Assembly: GCA_023231475.1 (NCBI GenBank)
Contig: JALJEE010001061.1
Coordinates: forward strand, 1 to 64,000
DNA length: 64,000 nucleotides
Reading direction: 5' to 3'
Origin: Seison nebaliae
Lineage: Eukaryota; Rotifera; Pararotatoria; Seisonacea; Seisonidae
Under the pieces are notes generated by a model, which was given only the letters and a program-made list of their open reading frames with translations, had not been told where the DNA came from and did no database searches. Position 1 is the first letter of the stretch. Each line of letters starts with the position of its first letter. The translations under genes and the position numbers were made by a program. Below are positions 59,494-64,000 of the stretch, piece by piece.

Positions 59494-62400
59494 TATTAGT
59501 TTTATTATGAACAACATTTTCCTACAAAGAATTTCTTTAAGAAACTAATTATTACATAACGATTAACACGAAGGTATGGGAGGTGAAAGTGCGCATATTT
59601 AACCTCGTGTCTACTCCCAATGATATATGATATGATTCGATTGGTCACAAGGGAAAATAGATATTTGAACTCTGTTTGTACATGTGCGTTTGTGTGGTGT
59701 TGTGTTGTGTGTGTGTGTGTGTTCGGGATGTATATATGAATAAAGAATTAGATACGCAGCTATGTATGTGTAAGCGAATGTACATATAAGCAATCGAGTT
59801 GACTCATTTACATGAAACATGTGTTGTTGCTAAGGAACGTTGAATATTCGACCACTGAAAATTCTCTTGGATCCTCATTCACACGAAAAAGACCCATATG
59901 TCGAGATAGAAGGGGAATGTAGTAGGGAAGGAATGTTATGTTCTTGTTCTCTCACAATTCAATTTCATTCGACAATCGAATGTTGTTCTATTTGGTGATT
60001 TTATGTAATACAATTCCACATCTCCAAGAGGCGGAAAAAATGACAAACGATGTTCTCTTTCTTTTCCAATTCACATCTCTTCTACGGGGAATATTAGAGA
60101 AAGAAAATAATGGAATTATTGTTCTCTTCCTTTCTTACTATTCTTCCAAAAGAAGAATTTTATATATATTGTTATTGTTATTGTTGTTGTTGTTGTTCAT
60201 TTACATAACTCACGAATGAATTTTACTTCCACATAGACAGAATTTCTTCGATAAAAAAATTATTATTTTTTCCTTCTTACTTTTGTTACGTGTTATATAT
60301 CTGGTGAAGAATAAGTAATTGGGAGGAAATTGTGAAATAATCTGACAGCAATACAAATATATATATATATATATATGAATATATGTATATCGATATGAAG
60401 ATAAATAGTTACCATTTATCAGTGGAAGAAGAATCATTTGAAGTCTTCCTTTCTTCTCCATATGTTCTCCATAGGAGGGAGGGGAGGGAGAGATGAAAAT
60501 TAAAGGGAATTCTTCAAATATCTTTTTAGGGAATTCATTTAAATTTAATTATTATTATTTGTGTATACGTCTTATATTGTAGAATGTTGAGCGTATGGCA
60601 ATAGGAGAACACTAGGTGAACGATTACATCATTCATTCTCTTCCAAACACAGTTCCCAATGGAAGTGAGTGAAAGTGAAGTAATTTCCAATTTTTCTCAA
60701 ATTTCTGTCTTCCATTTCTTCTTGCCATCAAATAAATCAACTTATATAATATTTCTTTCTCGTTAAAGGTAAATAATAATAATAATAATAATCATTATTA
60801 TTATATAATTTTTTCCTATACATTAACGTCATTGGCATTGACGTATGTATCACTAAATCATCTTTCCGATAATAACGATTCTTATCTTCTCTCATTCGTC
60901 ATGTATTCTTTTATATATACACACACATAAATTTATTCGTTGCCGAATGAATGAAAGTAATAATCAATATCTGCTTACATTTGTCAATCACCAGGTAATA
61001 TAGATGCATTTATTTATTTAACTTTTCATCCACAAATTTTTGAGCGATCCATAAAAAACACAAGAATTACATATGGAATCATTTTCATCGAAGATGATGA
61101 TATGAAAGGAGAATGGATTCTCATAATTCTCTGTTTCTTTCAAAAGAATTTTTTCCCATTAAATCCATATTGATTGATCAATCGATATTTGATTCGATAC
61201 ACTTTCCATTGTAAATGCATTAGAGGAGATGGTGAAGAGGAGAGAGTGGAGTGAATTTGTGTGCGTGTCAAAATTACATATGTTTTAACGTGACACCAAA
61301 TTATTTTTGTTCTTCAAATGATTTTATTTGAAAAAATAAAGTTTCGTCATCGAATGTGCATTTCATTCAATAGTGATGTCGTTTTAAGAATGAATGGTGT
61401 GGAGGAGGAAGAGGAAGGGGAAGGAGATAATCTATGATGAAATTCATCGATCAGTTCATCAGTATCATCATATCGTATCACTCATTTACTCGGCGTTCAC
61501 AACATCTTCCTCATTCAATTTATTTCAATTCTAATTTTATCTTTTCTGATCATCCTTTAAAACGATAAATATCAGACATGTTCATCACTTAATGAAATTA
61601 TCTCGAACGATTGGTGCACGAATCTCATGACATCTCTATTCGGAAATTGATTAAACAAATGAGAATTTTTGAATTATTTATAATGAATAAAATGTGAGTT
61701 TTTGATATGAGGAAGAAATTGTTGAATGTAGAAGAGACGAATGAATCGTTCATGGAATGTCGATAAAAACAAGTAATTGATATTTAATTTGAATCCGATT
61801 TAAATTGAATTAGACTTTCATTTTTATTTTACTCCCTCCCACTCAAACATTCTCATTAGAATCTATTTTTTTTATTCATCTATTATTTATATGTTAATCG
61901 ATTGAAATTTTAGTAAATGGTTGTTTATTCGAGCAGAAATGCCCAATCTCTCCCACCACACCAAATACAATGACTCATCATCCGATTTTAGCGTTTCGTC
62001 CATGAATCAAAATTGTCCCATTAACAGTTAATATCTTTTTTTCTCTCTGGGGATTATGGGTCTGAATGATTGCAATTAACATATATCTCTCCATCTCTCC
62101 TTCCTATAAACGTTCATTTTAATTTCATTATCTTCATCGGTGTATTGGATGATCGGTCGTTCTCTCTATCTCTCCTCTTTCGAGACGGGAGGGGGCAGTT
62201 GGGGGTGTGCAGGTCAAATGATGAATGAATAATTAATATCAAATTTCTTCTCGTTTCATCCTCATGAAACATGATATTTGCTAAACTTAATTTCATAATA
62301 ATCTCTAATTCTCTTTATAACCAAATTCCATCCATTTTCATCGATTGATGACATTTGGAGTGAATATAATCGAATTTCTTATTTTTCTGTAATAAAATTG

Positions 62401-62563
62401 TTGTGATGGGGATAATTATTATGTGTTTTTGGGAGTAATTCATATTAAAATTATTTATTGTTAATAAACTTTTAAGATTATTAACCAAATCATTTTTTGA
62501 ATTTTAATCATACTTTTTTTTAGGAGGTATTTTTAACTAAAATTATTTATTTAAAATATTTAA

Positions 62564-64000
<1,437 letters not shown>

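Noticed and set aside
59308-59517. Poly-His frame on the minus strand
   Set aside because: It is simply the GAT repeat read as CAT; no coding context.

Overview
The window is nuclear DNA from an AT-rich, intron-bearing animal. The gene set (TENT5, hnRNP K, a BTB-Kelch protein, CDK11, SRPK, SERINC) is metazoan. RSPH3 (axonemal radial spoke) and CEP120 (centriole/basal body) imply that the organism keeps motile cilia or flagella. Introns are mostly 44-60 bp, genes are close together in several blocks, and low-complexity Asn/Ser/His/Asp runs are common. A small ciliated invertebrate such as a rotifer would fit, partly because of a bacterial-type M15 peptidase gene with introns, but species cannot be fixed from sequence alone.

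Layout. 0-8.8 kb: a minus-strand block read in the order small lysine-rich protein, BTB-Kelch protein, RSPH3, VPS28, CEP120, with gaps as short as 44 bp. 9.6-13 kb: a secreted Cys-rich M15 (D,D-peptidase-like) protein and a nine-exon single-pass membrane protein. 13.5-19.1 kb: CDK11, a DHHC-family protein without its catalytic cysteine, and RPL3. 20.8-21.5 kb: a very basic orphan protein, then a 5.6 kb region with no recognised gene. 27.1-29.9 kb: TENT5/FAM46. 31.4-35.6 kb: two paralogous membrane proteins with matching intron positions, separated by a reverse-transcriptase relic. 35.8-37.7 kb: two tandem secreted Gln/Tyr/Pro-rich proteins. 38.8-40.9 kb: an N4BP1/Regnase-like NYN RNase. 41-41.5 kb: a dead Tc1-type transposase. 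42.6-47 kb: hnRNP K. 47.4-53.1 kb: a 1784-residue helical orphan. 53.6-57.2 kb: clathrin light chain, holocytochrome c synthase and SERINC. 57.2-62.6 kb: a repeat-rich region with no recognised gene, then the 5' part of an SRPK kinase that runs off the window.

The most striking general feature is the splice code. Of about 65 introns reconstructed by reading frame and homology, about 59 begin with GTT rather than GTA or GTG, and one begins with GC. In at least one case a near-perfect GTAAGA lies beside the GTTGAA site that the frame requires. All exon joins are manual reconstructions from frame, conserved protein sequence and AG acceptors; no transcript evidence was available.
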